A program made the position numbers and the translations under genes. This document shows, one piece after another, positions 62,101 to 64,000 of a stretch of 64,000 nt of DNA. The notes under the pieces are model-generated. The model was given only the letters and a program-made list of their open reading frames with translations. It made no database searches and was not told where the DNA came from. Positions within the stretch are counted from its first letter, which is position 1. Each line of letters begins with the position of its first letter. This DNA is from Bradysia coprophila. Its lineage: Eukaryota > Arthropoda > Insecta > Diptera > Sciaridae. The stretch lies in the NCBI RefSeq assembly GCF_014529535.1, contig NC_050736.1, forward strand, positions 5,084,001-5,148,000, written 5' to 3'.

Positions 62101-63338
62101 TTGCCGTAGTTATCGATAACAGATGAATATGTGACAGGCTAAGGTCTATTTTCATGTTTTTTGGCAGACCATGACCATCTTCGCATTTTGTTTCAATTAC
62201 CTTCAGCATTGAACTTATAGTTTTATTCCTCCACAAGGAAAACGTTTATGATGCTCACATAATGAATGTGATTTTAACGAGATTTAACGAGAACTTCTAA
62301 AAGTTCAGACTGAAGACTGAGGTCTTAACGGACCAGTAACCTCTCTGTCATTTGCTATACGCATTTTTAACCAAACATATATAAAGTAAAGTACTAAATT
62401 AATGGGTAACGATTCTCTTTTTCTCGAAAAAGAAATATCAAGTTCTTTTTCGTGACGATGTTTGTTAGCCATATATGCACACACCCATCATGCGAACAAT
62501 CAACATTGTAAAGGTAATCATGATAAATATGCAGGAAAATTTAAAATTCCTGTTAAAGTATTTAAGTGCTGAATGGTTCAGCATTTACCTTGAGTGTATT
62601 TTGCTAACAAAGTTCGTGCATACACAAGGAAAACTGAGATGAAGAAGACCAAGAACTTTGTCGTTTCAAATTAATGAAAACCGATTTATGATTCATGGTT
62701 AAGTTCAATATTATTCGTAGTTCCAACACAACAATTTAACAATTTAAAATTGGTCGAATGGTCCCAGTTTCAAAAATTACAATTTTAGAATGTTAAGAGT
62801 GCTAACATAGGACTATAAATTTTCGGCTATTTTTTACAGCTTCTTTGATATGATGAACAATTTACAAGACTGACAAATTCATTCGTACGTCTTTGGCGGT
62901 TAAACACTCATAGTGATGTGAATAAACTTTGGCCAAACAGCCATTAGAATATTCCACGTACTGTGAAAACAAATGAGGTTAATCCACTCTGGAGAGCATT
63001 TATTTATTCATAAAATATAATATTATACGACAACGCTATCTTTTAAATCAAGACAATTATTATTATTGAGAATGGTAATTCGTTGTAAAAAAAAAGAAAC
63101 TGTTTTCAGTCGTTCTCAGTTTTTTCTTATTCCATTTTTTTTTTAAATAACGAACATCACCAATGTACGTATATAATCCTTTCCATTGTAAAAGAACAAA
63201 AATTGTATCACACACTTCCTATAGCGGCTCTTGAATAGACTGACATAGTGTACGTGTTCTCTTTTAAAAATTCTTTGAAAAAATGTAAAAGAAAAAGTGA
63301 CTTACTCTATATAAACAGCCACACCACCGGTATTCCAT
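50169..63338 (-). CDS. Spaetzle-family cystine-knot ligand (possibly spz3-like)
   Basis: Secreted ligand of the Toll/neurotrophin-like class. Five exons, 63306-63338, 59523-59707, 59285-59445, 51109-51277 and 50169-50352, give 243 aa, and all four junction phases agree. Exon 1 (MEYRWCGCLYR) plus exon 2 (QIVTVCLIFAIYPLTVHS) together make a signal peptide split by an intron. Residues 74-127 are a short prodomain with a possible furin site RRGR (90-93). The knot has seven cysteines (135, 143, 182, 187, 194, 225, 227), the Spaetzle pattern, ending GCVCKPKY. The prodomain is short for Spaetzle proteins. The paralogue number is a guess. The 8-kb third intron carries a transposon and a possible alternative first exon. 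Confidence 0.88.
53404..53560 (-). CDS. Possible alternative first exon of the Spaetzle-family gene
   Basis: An ATG-initiated open frame of 52 codons (MSSMNGKEMNFFDAV..) holds a hydrophobic segment MYLLISIVTTMPCVSYA that would serve as a signal peptide. It ends at a good donor (TCAG|GTAATA) in phase 1, exactly the phase needed to splice to the knot exon at 51277. The product would be 169 aa, a cystine knot with almost no prodomain. The frame continues past the donor, so it could instead be a chance frame. Confidence 0.4.
54292..54342. repeat. Tandem duplication of about 25 bp
   Basis: TACTCTGGTCCGTTGTTATTAT occurs twice in direct succession, separated by AACA. Small slippage-type duplication in the Spaetzle gene intron. 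Confidence 0.75.
55324..58898 (+). mobile_element. Complete pogo-like (Tc1/mariner superfamily) DNA transposon
   Basis: Terminal inverted repeats of about 25 bp, AGATCGTTGTACCAGTCACA at the left and AGATCGGTGTACCGGTTACA on the complement at the right, are flanked by TA on both sides (55322-55323, 58899-58900). Subterminal ACCAGTCA-like motifs recur near 55334 and 55766 and inverted near 58634, possible transposase-binding sites. It encodes one intact transposase and is inserted in the 8-kb intron of the Spaetzle-family gene, opposite to it in orientation. About 3.6 kb. Confidence 0.9.
55836..58292 (+). CDS. Pogo-like transposase, intact (796 aa)
   Basis: Cut-and-paste transposase. Two exons, 55836-56900 and 56967-58292, with a 66-bp GT..AG intron in phase 0. 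The ATG (MAKYTVADVRKAL) is the first in frame. Residues 1-45 form a psq-type helix-turn-helix (ISAAAAKYGVPRTTLSG), and about 60-135 a CENP-B-like second helix-turn-helix (GRPGRKWYKAYMKRHPE). The DDE domain has Asp170 (FNTDES), Asp281 (LFVDGHSSH) and Asp317 (LQPMDVSCF), i.e. DD35D. The C-terminal half is a long acidic/Ser region followed by a Lys/Glu-rich coiled coil and basic tail (residues about 650-790), longer than in classical pogo. There are no internal stops or frameshifts. Poly(A) signals AATAAA lie at 58377-58386. Confidence 0.93.
61844..61882. repeat. Tandem duplication of about 19 bp
   Basis: ACGCTAGTAGCAAATCAAGG occurs twice back to back in intron 1 of the Spaetzle-family gene. Confidence 0.75.
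61917..62007 (-). other. Exon-like open block in Spaetzle gene intron 1
   Basis: The block reads GSSGSDNDSNKGQMLAVCNR and onward, bounded by an acceptor-like TTTGATAG and a strong donor AAAAC|GTAAGT. Its donor phase (2) fits the exon at 59445 but not the signal-peptide exon at 59707, and its acceptor phase does not fit exon 1. It might be an alternative internal or first exon, or chance. Confidence 0.25.
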
Positions 63339-64000
63339 TTTAGTAACAAAATATTTTTTCTTGAGAAATCGAAAAATTGCACAAGCACCAAGGTAAACTC
63401 TTTTTTTCTTCTTATTTTTTGAACTTAAAGTTTCAAAAACGATAATTGCTGTTCCGTTACAACTTATAACATACTGTATGGAAATTTTGATTGCTTTGAT
63501 TCAATTTTAAATCATTTGTTGGTCTATTAGAATTTTCACATAAATCAAACGGTAACAACCGCAATAAGTACACACAATTCTTAAAAAAAATAAAATAAAG
63601 TTAATTCAACAATCAAACAATAAAACTAGGTCTTCCGATAAAATGTAAAGAAACAGAAAGAAAAAAAAAACGTATCCAACAAACGCCTAAAAATCCAATC
63701 CAACTGCAACAATGGTCCGAATCGTACTGGATGATTGGTAATGTCGCAAAGTAGTAAAACGTCTTGAACTTGAACTAACCATAATAAGTTGTGAATTATA
63801 TTTTCATGCCTTCTTCTACATACTCGTTTCTTAAACATACACCTTGAACTGGTATACGACCGCAACGACAACACACGGGACGAGAAGTGTGCGTCAGTGC
63901 AGTAAAACATTAATAATATATATGTATATACGGTACAGTGTGCGTAGTGGCGGAACGGATTCGTTTATAATCGGAATTTTCGGTGTACAGAGCTGTGGTA
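63339..64000. other. Upstream region of the Spaetzle-family gene
   Basis: It should contain the promoter and 5' leader on the minus strand. The 94-codon minus-strand frame near 63.6-63.9 kb is Cys/Phe/Arg-rich with no recognised domain, so it is not called. Nothing else is seen. Confidence 0.4.

Noticed and set aside
63626-63910. 94-codon minus-strand frame at the right edge
   Set aside because: No recognised domain, low-complexity C-terminus and no link in phase to the Spaetzle exons.

Overview
The window is AT-rich nuclear DNA from an insect, most likely a lower (nematoceran) dipteran. Coding genes are interrupted by GT..AG introns from 53 bp to about 10 kb, and their proteins look closest to dipteran families (Baldspot/ELOVL6, Chmp1, PYM, Spaetzle, a divergent G alpha). 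Miniature inverted-repeat elements are scattered between and inside the genes. There are no operons, CRISPR arrays or bacterial signals. Species assignment is inference; a fungus gnat or relative would fit.

Layout. 1-5.9 kb has no gene: a fold-back repeat near 1.1 kb, a 2-kb inverted-repeat element carrying a 145/141-bp higher-order tandem array (2844-4848), and a 282-bp MITE with a TTAATA duplication. 5.9-16.3 kb is a compact housekeeping cluster: PYM (+), an LRAT-domain protein (-), CWC15 (+), CHMP1 (-) and coatomer zeta (+). I rebuilt all five from start to stop with matching exon phases. 16.3-21.7 kb is intergenic, with MITEs and a GC-rich fold-back element. 21.75-39.66 kb is one large minus-strand gene for a very-long-chain fatty acid elongase (three exons, two introns of 7-10 kb). 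Its introns hold MITEs, a non-LTR retrotransposon remnant and an uncharacterised two-exon reading frame on the opposite strand. 41.36-42.11 kb encodes a small secreted cysteine-rich protein with a TATA box. 46.26-47.90 kb is a seven-exon divergent G-protein alpha subunit. 50.17-63.34 kb is a minus-strand Spaetzle-family cystine-knot ligand, whose 8-kb intron contains a complete pogo-like DNA transposon and a possible alternative signal-peptide exon.

The housekeeping genes serve unrelated core processes (exon-junction complex recycling, splicing, ESCRT-III, COPI coat), so their proximity is probably positional. The less ordinary content is the uncharacterised nested reading frame (26.8-27.6 kb), the lineage-specific secreted protein, the possible alternative exons of the Spaetzle gene, and several mobile elements with unusual architecture: the higher-order array, a GCAACTC-heptamer element with a 10-bp target duplication, a nested MITE-in-MITE, and a 566-bp palindrome. 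All exon models come from splice-site and phase consistency in the sequence; no transcript data were available.
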